64,000 bases of DNA from Mesorhizobium sp. ES1-4 (GCF_020164745.1 NZ_JAIUGV010000019.1:48121-112120), one strand, 5' to 3'. Shown: positions 51,087-59,648, counted from the stretch's first letter. Notes: generated by a model from the letters alone, not told the origin. Numbers and translations: made by a program.

Positions 51087-52583
51087 TCAGTCGGTCTGGA
51101 TCCAGATGGACTTGGTCTCCAGATACTCATGCAGATGCTCGACCCCGCCCTCGCGGCCATAACCCGACATCTTCATGCCGCCGAAAGGCACGGCCGGGTC
51201 GATGGCATGGTACATGTTGACCCAGACCGAGCCGGCCTTGACGCGGCGCGCCAGCTTGTGCGCGGTGCCGAGATGGCTGGTGAAGATGCCGGCCGCCAGG
51301 CCATAAGGCGTGGCATTGGCGCGTGCGACGGCCTCGTCCAGCGTGTCGAAAGGCATCGCCGAGATCACCGGCCCGAAGATCTCCTCGCGCGCGATGGTCA
51401 TGGTGTCCGACACCGCACCGAAGACGGTCGGCGCGATGAAATTGCCGCCATCATAAAGCTTGCCCGTCAGCCGCGAGCCGCCGGCAACCAGTTTGGCGCC
51501 CTCGTCGCTGCCGGCCTTGATGTAGCCTTCCACCTTGCCGGCTTGCCTGGCATTGATGAGCGGCCCGATCTCCGTCTCCGCCTCGATGCCGTGCCCGATG
51601 CGCAGCCTGCCGGCGAACTCGGCGAGCCGACGCACGAACTCGTCATGGATTTCGCGCGCCACGAACAGCCGCGAGCCGGCAATGCAGATCTGGCCCGAAT
51701 GCACGAACACCGCCATCGCCGCGACCGGAACCGCCTTGTCGATATCGGCATCGCGGCAGACGATGATTGGCGACTTGCCGCCGAGCTCCAGCGAAACGCG
51801 CTTGAGATTGGCCACGCCCGCCCGCGCGATCGCTTGACCAGTAAGCGTCGAACCGGTGAAGACGATCTTGTTGACGTCGGGATGTTCGGCGAGCCGCGCA
51901 CCCGCTTCGGCCCCCGTACCGGTGACGATGTTGACGACGCCGTCGGGGACACCGGCTTCCTGCATCAGCCGGGCGATCAGCAGCGGCGTCAGCGAGGCAT
52001 CTTCCGAGGGTTTCAACACGATGGTGCAGCCCGTGGCGAGCGCCGGCGCGATCTTCCAGATCGAGGCCGCGGTCGGCGCATTCCAGGGAATGATCGCGCC
52101 GACGACGCCCACCGGCTCGCGCCTGGTGAAAGTGACGATCTCGCCGGGAATGGAATTGTCGATCGCCTCGCCGTGCAGCGCGGTTGCCATGCCGCCATAG
52201 AAGCGCAGCATGCCGATGACGCGGCGCCGGTTGGCCAGCGTGCGCGTGATCGGCAGTCCCATGTCGAGCGTGTCGGAGACGCTGAGCTCATCCCAATGGG
52301 CCTCGAACAGGTCGGCGACCCTGAGCAGCACGCATTGCCGCTCATAGGGCGAGAATTTCGACCAGGGCCCTTCGAACGCCGTACGCGCTGCCGCCACCGC
52401 CGCGTCGATATCGGCGGCTCCGCCACGCGGCACGGTCGCCAGCACCTCGCCGGTCGCCGGGTTCAGTGCCTGCATCTCCTGGCCGGACCGCGCCGCAACC
52501 CACTTGCCGCCGATGAACATGGGCCGGAATTCGCCGTGGTAGAGCGTCGTGGCCGTCGCCCTGGGGTCGAAATTCACCGTCAT
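51087..52583 (-). CDS. NAD(P)-dependent aldehyde dehydrogenase
   Basis: This 498-residue protein has the NAD fold with GAIIPWNAPTAASIWKIAPALATGCTIVLKPSEDASLTPL, the catalytic Glu in LELGGKSP and the catalytic Cys in HSGQICIAGSR, and EIFGPVISAMPFDTLDEA. It resembles betaine-aldehyde, phenylacetaldehyde and related dehydrogenases; the substrate is open. GAGGAGGAAGAG precedes the ATG at 52583, which rules out a longer start at 52643. No operon partners. Confidence 0.92.
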   Translation of the reverse strand: MTVNFDPRATATTLYHGEFRPMFIGGKWVAARSGQEMQALNPATGEVLATVPRGGAADIDAAVAAARTAFEGPWSKFSPYERQCVLLRVADLFEAHWDELSVSDTLDMGLPITRTLANRRRVIGMLRFYGGMATALHGEAIDNSIPGEIVTFTRREPVGVVGAIIPWNAPTAASIWKIAPALATGCTIVLKPSEDASLTPLLIARLMQEAGVPDGVVNIVTGTGAEAGARLAEHPDVNKIVFTGSTLTGQAIARAGVANLKRVSLELGGKSPIIVCRDADIDKAVPVAAMAVFVHSGQICIAGSRLFVAREIHDEFVRRLAEFAGRLRIGHGIEAETEIGPLINARQAGKVEGYIKAGSDEGAKLVAGGSRLTGKLYDGGNFIAPTVFGAVSDTMTIAREEIFGPVISAMPFDTLDEAVARANATPYGLAAGIFTSHLGTAHKLARRVKAGSVWVNMYHAIDPAVPFGGMKMSGYGREGGVEHLHEYLETKSIWIQTD

Positions 52584-52737
52584 CTCTTCCTCCTCACGAA
52601 TTCCGTGGCGACTATTACGCCCGGCGCGGGCGACATCCAACAAGGAAGGTTAAAAAGGCGGGTGGCGGCCTCGACGAGCGGCGCTTGCGGACGTCTCACC
52701 CGGCATGATCCAAAGCCGCTCGCAATGCGTAATGCGT

Positions 52738-52751
52738 ACAATCTGTATTGT
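52738..52751. promoter_or_regulatory. Palindrome ACAAT-CTGT-ATTGT
   Basis: ACAAT (52738-52742) and ATTGT (52747-52751) are perfect inverted copies around CTGT, in an AT-rich patch about 120 bases before the photolyase fragment. It may be the relic operator of the lost photolyase gene, for example for a MerR-type regulator. Speculative. Confidence 0.3.
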
Positions 52752-52869
52752 TATATGGTCGTGACCTCTGTCGTCGCGATTTCGCAGGTTGGAAGTCGCG
52801 ATCTCCTCATGCGTCCGTTCCCTCGTCGGTCGGTTCGTGGATTGATCACATGGAACGGGACCGAGCCGG

Positions 52870-52932
52870 ATGACGATATCAAACCCCGCACCGATCATCG
52901 TGCTGTTCCGAAACGACCTGCGTGTTTCTTGA
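52870..52932 (+). pseudogene. N-terminal remnant of a DNA photolyase gene
   Basis: The ATG at 52870 opens a frame reading MTISNPAPIIVLFRNDLRVS and then a stop. PIIVLFRNDLR is the classic start of the photolyase/cryptochrome antenna domain (usually ..IVWFR.DLR..DN..L). The rest of the gene is missing and replaced at about 52930 by unrelated sequence. Confidence 0.65.
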
Positions 52933-53054
52933 AAGCACGCCGGCGTGGCCATGAGATCGATGTCGTCGGTCTGAATGCAGCCAGCGGCACCATGGTCGAC
53001 CGTTACGGGGCTCACGTCAGTCCAATCAGTCCCGCCGTGGCGCAAAACCACTAG
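52932..53054 (+). pseudogene. C-terminal remnant of a SulP-type transporter (STAS end)
   Basis: Directly after the photolyase remnant the frame reads KARRRGHEIDVVGLNAASGT and MVDRYGAH and stops at 53052-53054. GLN.AS.TMVDR..H is the end of the STAS domain of SulP anion transporters as I know it from rhizobia. The fusion leaves neither gene functional. It looks like a deletion or recombination scar. Confidence 0.55.
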
Positions 53055-53091
53055 AGCGGTTCAACGTTTGATAGAATCGCTGAACCGCTCT
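53053..53091. terminator. Perfect 11-pair hairpin
   Basis: AGAGCGGTTCA (53053-53063) and TGAACCGCTCT (53081-53091) are perfect inverted copies, starting in the stop codon of the SulP remnant. No T-tract follows in the forward direction. Likely a repeat element or terminator-like structure downstream of the convergent livF gene. Confidence 0.55.
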
Positions 53092-53105
53092 AACTCCTTA
53101 TCTCC

Positions 53106-53155
53106 ACGCAATTCCGGACGGAAAACCGCTACGCACTTTTCCTGGAATTGCTATA
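53106..53155. repeat. Dispersed rhizobial-type short repeat, copy 3
   Basis: GCAATTCC (53108-53115) and GGAATTGC (53144-53151) are inverted ends around GGACGGAAAACCGCT and ACGCACTTTTCCT. It closely matches copy 1 at 10466-10513 in sequence. Function unknown. Confidence 0.65.
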
Positions 53156-53203
53156 GGCACGGACGCGTTCCGCGTCCGGCAATGCACAAAGCAGGAACCC
53201 GAT

Positions 53204-53902
53204 TCAGACCCCGAGGTATCTTTTGAGGATTTCCGGCGTCGACCTGATCTCGTCGGCCGGTCCTTCATGCACGACGTGGCCGTTGTTGATGATATAGGCG
53301 CGGTGCGCCAGGGCCAATGTGGCGGCGAGATTCTGTTCGACCAGAATGATGGTCAGGCCATCCGCCGCCAGCTTTTGGCAAGCCTCCATGAGGTCGCGGA
53401 CGATCACCGGCGCCAGGCCCTCGAAAGGCTCGTCGAGCAACACGATCTTGGGGTCGCGCACGAGCGCGCGGGCGATCGCGAGCATCTGCTGCTCGCCGCC
53501 CGAAAGGTCGGTGCCCCGGCTGCGGCGGCGTTCCGCCAGGCGCGGAAAGATGCCGTAGACCCGGTCGAGTGGCCACTTGTTGGCTGCCGTCAGTGTCGCC
53601 AGCACGATGTTTTCCTCGACATCGAGACTGCCGAAAATGCGCCGGTCTTCCGGCACGAGTTGCATGCCGCGCCGGGCGATGGCGTGGGCGGGACGCCCGG
53701 CCACGTCCTCGCCGTCGAAAAGCACCATTCCCGTGCGCGGACGCACCAGCCCCATCAGGCTTTTGAGCGTGGTGCTCTTGCCGGCGCCGTTTCGGCCAAG
53801 CAGCGCGACCACTTCATGCGCTTCCACGCGCAGGTCCACGTCGAAAAGGATATGGGAATCGCCATAGTAACTGTTGAGCGATTTGACCTCGAGCAAGCTC
53901 AT
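53204..53902 (-). CDS. livF: Liv-type ABC transporter ATP-binding protein (LivF-like)
   Basis: This 232-residue ATPase has Walker A GRNGAGKST (about 36-44), signature LSGGEQQM and Walker B KIVLLDEPFEG, and it has the short LivF form without the LivG extension. It is encoded last in a leftward operon and overlaps the fused LivM-LivG gene by four bases (53899-53902). It powers uptake of a branched-chain amino acid, amide or related ligand. Confidence 0.93.
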   Translation of the reverse strand: MSLLEVKSLNSYYGDSHILFDVDLRVEAHEVVALLGRNGAGKSTTLKSLMGLVRPRTGMVLFDGEDVAGRPAHAIARRGMQLVPEDRRIFGSLDVEENIVLATLTAANKWPLDRVYGIFPRLAERRRSRGTDLSGGEQQMLAIARALVRDPKIVLLDEPFEGLAPVIVRDLMEACQKLAADGLTIILVEQNLAATLALAHRAYIINNGHVVHEGPADEIRSTPEILKRYLGV

Positions 53903-55758
53903 GCTTCGTGCACCCCGCCGAGATAGGCCTCCTGGACGGTGACGTTGTTCTTGATCTGCTGGGGCGTTCCCTCCACCAGCACGGCGCCTTCGGCCAGCAC
54001 CGTGATCTGTTCGGCCAGTTCGAAGATGGCGTCCATGTCATGGTCGATGACGACCATGGTTCGTCCCTGACGGATCGATTTCAGCAATTGGACGGTCTCC
54101 GCCCGCTCTTGCGGGCTCATGCCGGCGAGCGGTTCGTCGAGCAGCAGGAGGCTGGGCGAGGTCGCCAGGGCAAGACCGATTTCCAGACGCCGCTTCTCGC
54201 CATAGGCCAAGCCCGAGACCGGCACATCCGCACGCCGGGAAAGATTGACGAGCGTAAGCACTTCCTCAACCCGCTCATCGAGGCCCGGCACATTCTCGAC
54301 CCTGTGCAGCATGTCGAGGCGAAACGGTCCGCGCAATTCCGCAACGACGGCGATCGTCAGATTTTCGCGGACGGAAAGACCGCTGAAAAGCTGATTGACC
54401 TGGTAGCTCTTGGTCAAGCCAAGTTGGCAGACCCTGGTGACGCCGAAGCCGGTTATATCCGAGCCGTTGAAGACGATGCTACCGCTGCTGGGCTGGATTT
54501 CGCAGGTCAGCATCTTGAAAAAGGTGCTCTTGCCGGCGCCGTTCGGTCCGATGATGCCGCGCAACTCGCCGCGCCGGACGGTGAAGTCGATGCTGTCGTT
54601 GGCAACCAGGCCGCCGTAGCGCTTGCTCAAGGCCCTGGTTTGCAGGATCGGGTCCGCGGCGTCCGACGCCGCCGACAGCGAGCGTGCCGCCACCATCGGG
54701 CGGGACTGCTCAAGGCCGGTCACGACTTGTTCCGGGATCACCCCCGGCTCTTCATCGTCAGCGGTCCGCTTGCCGCGCAGCGACCGCGCCAGATCGACAA
54801 AGGCGCCGATGACGCCGCGGCGCAGGAAACAGACCAGCAGCACGAAAATGACGCCGAGCGCCAGCTTCCAGCTCGCACCGAGCCCGAGCGTTCCTTGCAG
54901 GAAATCGCGCAGGTAAAGCCATATGGCGGCGCCGACCAGAGGGCCGAACAGGGTTCCGAGGCCGCCTATCACCGTCTGCATCACCAACTGTCCCGAGGTG
55001 TCGAAGGTGAAGGCATCGGGCGGCATGTAGCCCTGCATGACACCGAGCAGACCGCCGGCAAGACCGCCATAGGCGGCGGCAATCACGAAGACCAGCAGCT
55101 TGTAGCGCTTCACGTCATGCCCGACCGCGGCGGCACGAAGCGGATTGTCACGGATGGCGACCATGATGTGGCCGATTGGCGAAGCCATGATCCGCCGTGC
55201 GATGACCATGCCGATCAGAAAACAGGCGGCGAGAAAGCCGTACATGGACCAGCCGCTGCCGACCTTGATCGTGGTGAAGCCAAGATAGAAGGTCGGCGCC
55301 GGGACGCCGGGCAATCCGTTCTCGCCGCCGGTGAACGCCGAAAGCGGCGAGTTCTCAAGGAAGAAGAACACCTCCGCGATAGCGACGGTGATCATCGCGA
55401 AATAAATGCCGGTGCGCCGCAACGCGATCAGCCCGACGAGAAACCCGACGATCGCCGCGGCGATCGTGCCGATGAGCAGCCCCAGCACGACGCTGCTCAG
55501 GCCCGTGCTGGTCAGCAGATATGCCGTCACGAAGCCGCCCGTACCGAAGAAGGCCGACTGTCCGAACGACAGCAGCCCCATATAGCCGAACAGCATGTCG
55601 AAACCGATGCCGAACAGGCCCAACACGAGGATGCGGTTCATCGTGTCCTGGGAGAAGCCCAACGACGGCAGCACATAGGGTGCGACCAGCAGCCCGATCG
55701 CGGTCAGCACGTCCGGCCACCAGTACTGGAGCGAAGAGGAACGCCGCGCCATGGTCAT
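53899..55758 (-). CDS. Fused LivM-type permease and LivG-type ATPase
   Basis: This 619-residue fusion has a LivM-type permease with about nine membrane helices at residues 1 to about 330 (FDMLFGYMGLLSFGQSAFFGTGGF, ALRRTGIYFAMITVAIAEV, NPLRAAAVGHDVKRYK). A linker of about 45 residues leads to a LivG-type ATPase at about 375-619 with Walker A GPNGAGKST, signature LAYGEKRRLEIGLAL and Walker B LLLLDEPLAGM. Such fusions are known in Liv systems of rhizobia and fix one permease and one ATPase per complex. Overlaps livH by four bases at its start. Confidence 0.9.
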   Translation of the reverse strand: MTMARRSSSLQYWWPDVLTAIGLLVAPYVLPSLGFSQDTMNRILVLGLFGIGFDMLFGYMGLLSFGQSAFFGTGGFVTAYLLTSTGLSSVVLGLLIGTIAAAIVGFLVGLIALRRTGIYFAMITVAIAEVFFFLENSPLSAFTGGENGLPGVPAPTFYLGFTTIKVGSGWSMYGFLAACFLIGMVIARRIMASPIGHIMVAIRDNPLRAAAVGHDVKRYKLLVFVIAAAYGGLAGGLLGVMQGYMPPDAFTFDTSGQLVMQTVIGGLGTLFGPLVGAAIWLYLRDFLQGTLGLGASWKLALGVIFVLLVCFLRRGVIGAFVDLARSLRGKRTADDEEPGVIPEQVVTGLEQSRPMVAARSLSAASDAADPILQTRALSKRYGGLVANDSIDFTVRRGELRGIIGPNGAGKSTFFKMLTCEIQPSSGSIVFNGSDITGFGVTRVCQLGLTKSYQVNQLFSGLSVRENLTIAVVAELRGPFRLDMLHRVENVPGLDERVEEVLTLVNLSRRADVPVSGLAYGEKRRLEIGLALATSPSLLLLDEPLAGMSPQERAETVQLLKSIRQGRTMVVIDHDMDAIFELAEQITVLAEGAVLVEGTPQQIKNNVTVQEAYLGGVHEA

Positions 55759-56660
55759 TCGCGTCCCTGCGAGCCGAGCAGGCCGCGTGGGCTGACCACC
55801 AGCACCAGGGTCATGACGGCAAACAGCATGACCTGCGAATAGCTGGGATTGATCATCGAGGTCAGGCTCAGGATTTCGCCGGCGATGAGCCCTCCAAGGA
55901 CTGCGCCTGGAAACGAACCAACGCCGCCGATGACGACGACGACGAAGGTCTGCACCAGGATGGCTTCGCCGATGTCGGGTGTTATCGGCGCGACCGGAGC
56001 ATTGACGATGCCCGCGAAGCCAGCGGCCATCGCGCCGATACCGAAAACGATCATGAAAACCCCGTAGACGTCGATGCCGAGCGCATCGACCATGCCGGCA
56101 TCCTCTATGCCGGCGCGCACGATCAAGCCAAGCCGGGTGCGGTAAAGCACGATGTAAAGCACGACGAGCGCAATCGCCACGATCCCCACCACGGCAAGGC
56201 GATAGGTTGGATAGATCATGAAGCCAAGCGAAGTGATGCCGGAGGCCCAGCCGGGGGCCGGCACGTTCAGTGCCAGGCTGCCGAAAAAGTGCCGGACCAG
56301 TTCGACGAAGACGATGCCGACGCCGAATGTGACGAGGATCTGATCCTCCTGGGGTCGGCTGTAGAAGTGGCGGATGATGCCGCGCTCCATGACGATCCCG
56401 ACAATGCCCACGAACAGAGTGCCGGCGATTACCGCGATCGTGTATGAGCCGGTCGCCTGATAGGCCGCGTAGCCGGCATACCCGCCCAGCATGAACATGG
56501 CGCCATGGGCGAGGTTGAGAACGCCGAGCGTGCCATAGATGATGGTGAGGCCGGAACTGATCAGCGCCAGAAGGACGCCGAGCACCAGCCCATTGAACAT
56601 CTGCGAAATGAAATTAGCCCAACTCAGCAAGTCCGTCCCCAATTCCGGCGTCGCGACCAC
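55755..56660 (-). CDS. livH: Liv-type ABC permease (LivH-like)
   Basis: This 301-residue permease has about eight membrane helices, with GLVLGVLLALISSGLTIIYGTLGVLNLAHGAMFMLGGYAGY near the N terminus and FVVVVIGGVGSFPGAVLGGLIAGE near the C terminus, both diagnostic for LivH. It partners with the LivM half of the fused protein. A 98-base gap containing a stem-loop separates it from the binding-protein gene upstream. Confidence 0.93.
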   Translation of the reverse strand: MVATPELGTDLLSWANFISQMFNGLVLGVLLALISSGLTIIYGTLGVLNLAHGAMFMLGGYAGYAAYQATGSYTIAVIAGTLFVGIVGIVMERGIIRHFYSRPQEDQILVTFGVGIVFVELVRHFFGSLALNVPAPGWASGITSLGFMIYPTYRLAVVGIVAIALVVLYIVLYRTRLGLIVRAGIEDAGMVDALGIDVYGVFMIVFGIGAMAAGFAGIVNAPVAPITPDIGEAILVQTFVVVVIGGVGSFPGAVLGGLIAGEILSLTSMINPSYSQVMLFAVMTLVLVVSPRGLLGSQGRE

Positions 56661-56715
56661 AAAACCCCCGCCCCTCGACGGACAATGCCGGCGACGAGCG
56701 GGGTGGTTTTCCGAC

Positions 56716-56750
56716 AGGGCAAGCCAGCCATGCGGCTATGGCTTGGCCCT
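56716..56750 (-). terminator. Stem-loop between the binding-protein gene and livH
   Basis: Complementary blocks AGGGC-AAGCC (56716-56725) and GGCTT-G-GCCCT (56740-56750) form an imperfect stem with one bulged base, eight bases after the binding-protein stop (read leftward). No T-tract follows, so it may stabilise the upstream transcript or cause partial termination rather than end it. Confidence 0.45.
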
Positions 56751-56758
56751 GCTTTGAA

Positions 56759-58123
56759 TCAGGCTGCGTCACCGAGTTTGCAGCCGAAGGCATCCGGTGC
56801 CTGCATCAGCGGCCCGCCGTCGACGACCTCGACGATGTCATAGAAATCGTCCTTGCCCTTCATGTCGGCCGCCTTCTTGCCCTTGACGATAATGACCGGC
56901 CGAATGAGCTGGTGATCTTCAGGGCGAAACTTGACCGGGCCGACGGTGGACTGAATCTCGACGCCTTTCTCGTAGGCGGCGATGACGTCCGGCGGATAGA
57001 AGGAGCCCGCACGCTCGACCGCATCGGCCCACATGGCGATCTGCATATAGGCGGCGTTGGCGCCCCATTCGGGGTTGGAACCGTACTTCGCGCTGAAAGC
57101 GTCGTTGAACATCTTCGCCAGGGGATATTTTTCGTCGTTGGCCAGCGTCCACCAATAGTCGGTGCCGGCATAGACTCCGGCCATCGTGTCGGGATCCACC
57201 TGCTCGGCGATGAACGGCGTGTTGTAGGGCATGACCAACGTCATCTTGTCGAGGATGCCGAACTGCTTGGCCTGTTTGATCGACAGCACGGCGTCGCGGC
57301 CGAAATTGATGTTGACGATCACGTCCGCCCCGCTGTTGGCGACGTTGAGCAGATAGGTCGAGAAATCCGTCGTCCCGAGTGGCGAAATCTGATTGGTCGC
57401 CACCGTCCATTCGCCCTGCTTGCCGAGAGCCTCTTCCATCGATTGCCGGACGGTGTGGCCATAGGTGTAGTCGGGTGTCAGGAAAGCGATCTTCTTTCCC
57501 TTGCCTATGTTCTTCACCAGGATCGGCGCGATCGCCTGCGCCGCCGTCTGGGCATAGAAGCATTCGCGGAAGGAATATCGCGTGCAGTCCTTGCCGGTCG
57601 TGTCGTTGGAGCCGGAGATGCAGGGCAGGTAGATGACCTTTTCCTTCTGGGCGAGCTTGTTGATGGCCACCGCCACCGCGCTCGAGACCGACCCGGTGAT
57701 CATCACAGCCTTGTTCTCGCTGATGAAGCGCGATTGCGCCTGCACGGCGGTGTTGGGCTTTGCTTCGTTGTCGGCGATGCCGTACTTGACCTGCTTGCCC
57801 AGTACACCCTTCTTGATGTTGGACGAGATCTTGCTCATCAACTCGCTGCCGTTGTTGAGGTGCTCGATCGCGAGCTCGTAGCCCTTGATCTCGTCCTCGC
57901 CCTGGGCGGCGTAGGTGCCGGTGCGCGGCACGGCGATGCCGACGAAGACTGAATCGCCCGATGACCCTTCCGGATAAGTGCCAAGCGCCGGATGGTCGGC
58001 TGCCTGCGCAGGCAGCATCATGTATGGCGCCAGCAGCGCGCTCCCAGCGGCACCTGCGCCGAGCATCAACGCCTCACGGCGCGAAATCCGGCCTATGCCG
58101 GTACGCCCGATTTCGAAACCCAT
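56759..58123 (-). CDS. Liv-type substrate-binding protein with Tat signal
   Basis: This 454-residue periplasmic receptor has a twin-arginine signal (RISRREALMLGAGAAGSALL, residues 12-31, cut near AQAA). The binding fold resembles the Leu/Ile/Val and amide/urea receptors: VFVGIAVPRTGTYAAQGEDEIKGYELAIEHLN, ITGSVSSAVAVAINKLAQ and DYTYGHTVRQSM. Tat export implies folding in the cytoplasm before transport. It is the first gene of the Liv operon; a MarR-type operator lies about 130 bases upstream. Confidence 0.9.
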   Translation of the reverse strand: MGFEIGRTGIGRISRREALMLGAGAAGSALLAPYMMLPAQAADHPALGTYPEGSSGDSVFVGIAVPRTGTYAAQGEDEIKGYELAIEHLNNGSELMSKISSNIKKGVLGKQVKYGIADNEAKPNTAVQAQSRFISENKAVMITGSVSSAVAVAINKLAQKEKVIYLPCISGSNDTTGKDCTRYSFRECFYAQTAAQAIAPILVKNIGKGKKIAFLTPDYTYGHTVRQSMEEALGKQGEWTVATNQISPLGTTDFSTYLLNVANSGADVIVNINFGRDAVLSIKQAKQFGILDKMTLVMPYNTPFIAEQVDPDTMAGVYAGTDYWWTLANDEKYPLAKMFNDAFSAKYGSNPEWGANAAYMQIAMWADAVERAGSFYPPDVIAAYEKGVEIQSTVGPVKFRPEDHQLIRPVIIVKGKKAADMKGKDDFYDIVEVVDGGPLMQAPDAFGCKLGDAA

Positions 58124-58250
58124 TTCTTCCTCCCTGCCGTTCTGTCGTCCTGTTGGATTTTTACGTGTGCCAACCGCTCGATCTGTTCAGGAGTGGCCGA
58201 ACCAGTACCGCAGGAAGGGGACGTGGCCGTCAATACAACTTTGGTTGGAT

Positions 58251-58271
58251 ATATGTCACTTGATGACATAG
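58251..58271. promoter_or_regulatory. MarR-type operator upstream of the Liv operon
   Basis: The site reads ATATGTCA-CTTG-ATGACATA with a final G, and it differs at only about three of 21 positions from the palindrome in front of the marR gene (59609-59629). It lies in the leader of the Liv operon, about 130 bases before the binding-protein start. The near-identity of the two sites is seen directly; that MarR binds both is an inference. Confidence 0.65.
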
Positions 58272-58376
58272 TTTCGTCCGGCATGGAGTTCTGCCTTTGT
58301 ACGGCAGGGGCGGTCGAAACGCCGGCGGCTTCCGCCAAAATGAAACGTCGGGCACCTGCCGAACGGGCGTCCGCCG

Positions 58377-59138
58377 TCACAAAACCCAGCGGAAGGCGCG
58401 CTTGAGTTCCTTGACGCCACCGGCCTCGTACCAACGCCCGTGTGCGATGATCACGCGCTCGGGTTGCCAGTTGATCATGCGGCGAACGGCCGACCGCAAT
58501 GATTTCTGATGCCGGAAGAAGCTCAATTGCATGTCGAATGGGGCTTTGCCGTCCGGGTCCATAACGCCACCGATTTTCATCAGGGCTCGATAGAACCAGC
58601 CATGGATGCGTTTCGGCTCGAAGTTCTCGATCAGGTCCGTGAGGATCAGGGTTCGCGAAGCGCGATGAAAAAATACCGCCTCCGTGAGCACGTCGCCGCT
58701 GACGACCTGCATGTCGATTTCGTCCGGCCAGGGCGTATCCTGCCCTGTCAGTTCCATGTCGACGACGACACGGCGCTTGGCTCGCTTTTGCAGGCCGGGT
58801 ACCGCGAGCACCGTTGCGCCCGGCAAACGGGCTTTCCAGTCCGGCAGCCACCAATAGTGAAGCGAATTCGGTGCGATGAGAAACCGGATTGGCCCCAACG
58901 CCTCAACCGCGGCCTGGAGGGCGGCTGTGTGGCGCACGGGCGAATGAAGAACCAGATCGCCGCAACGAAGCCGAACAACCGTCATTCGGGTGGTGAACGG
59001 CACTTTCAGCCAGCCGAGGCCGAACTCGATTTCTGGTCCGTCGACAATCCAGACATCCGTGGCCACCGGCTTGAGGACATCGAGCGGCCTATAGGGCTCC
59101 AGCCGGTTATGGTCGCGAGAATGGCTATGGGGCGTCAC
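58377..59138 (-). CDS. DUF4336 protein (metallo-beta-lactamase-like)
   Basis: This 253-residue protein matches DUF4336, a branch related to the metallo-beta-lactamase fold: LEPYRPLDVLKPVATDVWIVDGPEI, RMTVVRLRCGDLVLHSPVRHT, FLIAPNSLHYWWLPDWK and VIIAHGRWYEAGG. The usual HxHxDH motif is replaced by NSLHYWW, as in the rest of this family. Function unknown. It overlaps the marR gene by 14 bases and is its operon partner. Confidence 0.85.
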   Translation of the reverse strand: MTPHSHSRDHNRLEPYRPLDVLKPVATDVWIVDGPEIEFGLGWLKVPFTTRMTVVRLRCGDLVLHSPVRHTAALQAAVEALGPIRFLIAPNSLHYWWLPDWKARLPGATVLAVPGLQKRAKRRVVVDMELTGQDTPWPDEIDMQVVSGDVLTEAVFFHRASRTLILTDLIENFEPKRIHGWFYRALMKIGGVMDPDGKAPFDMQLSFFRHQKSLRSAVRRMINWQPERVIIAHGRWYEAGGVKELKRAFRWVL

Positions 59139-59607
59139 CTGACCGTTCCATGCTTCTCAGGCGCCTGAGGGACTCTGCGAGCAGCGGCTCGTGCTTGGAC
59201 AACTCCTGGAGGTGATCGGCGGCAAGGCGTTCGAGCAGCGCCGCCCCCTTGTCCGTCATGACGACAAGCACGCTGCGGCGGTCCGTTGAGGATTGCCGGC
59301 GCTCGGCAAGGCCGGCGCCGACCAGCCTGTCCACCAGTTGCACCGCGCCATTCGGTTGAAGCAACATCTGCAATGCGAGTTCCTTGATCATGATGGCCCG
59401 ATCGGGATGCACCCGGATAGCCAGCATCGCCTGGTATTGCTGCGACGTGACTCCAGCCGCCGAGGCGGCAACTTCGCTGAACGCCAAAAACCGGCGAAGC
59501 GCAGATCGAAATCCAGCCAGTCCCTGGTAGGCATTCTCATCCAGGCTCCGGGAAGACTCGGAAAAAGCAGGAGGATCGGTCACCGTCACTCTTTTCAATG
59601 CTCCCAA
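59125..59607 (-). CDS. MarR-family transcriptional regulator
   Basis: This 160-residue winged-helix regulator has VTSQQYQAMLAIRVHPDRAIMIKELALQMLLQPNGAVQLVDRLVGAGLAERRQSSTDRRSVLVVMTDKG, a complete MarR DNA-binding core. It has no obvious redox Cys. A perfect palindrome starts two bases upstream of its own start codon and lies between its -35 and -10 boxes, so autorepression is likely. It probably controls the DUF4336 gene and, through a matching site, the Liv operon. Confidence 0.9.
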   Translation of the reverse strand: MGALKRVTVTDPPAFSESSRSLDENAYQGLAGFRSALRRFLAFSEVAASAAGVTSQQYQAMLAIRVHPDRAIMIKELALQMLLQPNGAVQLVDRLVGAGLAERRQSSTDRRSVLVVMTDKGAALLERLAADHLQELSKHEPLLAESLRRLRSMERSGDAP

Positions 59608-59631
59608 TATATGTCATTCGATGACATATAT
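59607..59631. promoter_or_regulatory. Perfect palindromic MarR operator
   Basis: ATATATGTCAT (59607-59617) and ATGACATATAT (59621-59631) are perfect inverted copies around TCG, immediately upstream of marR. Read leftward, TTGATA (-35) lies before it and CATATA (-10) inside it, spaced 17 bases. A near-copy lies before the Liv operon at 58251-58271. Confidence 0.75.
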
Positions 59632-59648
59632 ATCAAGCTGAGCTTGAT
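59632..59648. promoter_or_regulatory. Second palindrome ATCAAGCT-G-AGCTTGAT between marR and the CLC gene
   Basis: Eight-base perfect arms around one G, directly abutting the MarR operator and about 67 bases before the chloride-channel start. It could be a second operator or part of a promoter for the CLC gene. Unlike the MarR site it has no second copy in this window that I found. Confidence 0.4.

Larger units (their letters stand above)
52584..53203. other. Gene-free stretch of fossils and repeats
   Basis: This 620-base gap contains a short palindrome (52738-52751), a fragment of a photolyase gene joined to a fragment of a SulP transporter gene (52870-53054), a hairpin (53053-53091) and the third copy of a dispersed repeat (53106-53155). 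I see no intact gene. Confidence 0.7.

Noticed and set aside
51024..53054. Long forward frame across the aldehyde dehydrogenase gene
   Set aside because: Most of it is antisense shadow; only its last 40 residues are meaningful, as a SulP remnant.
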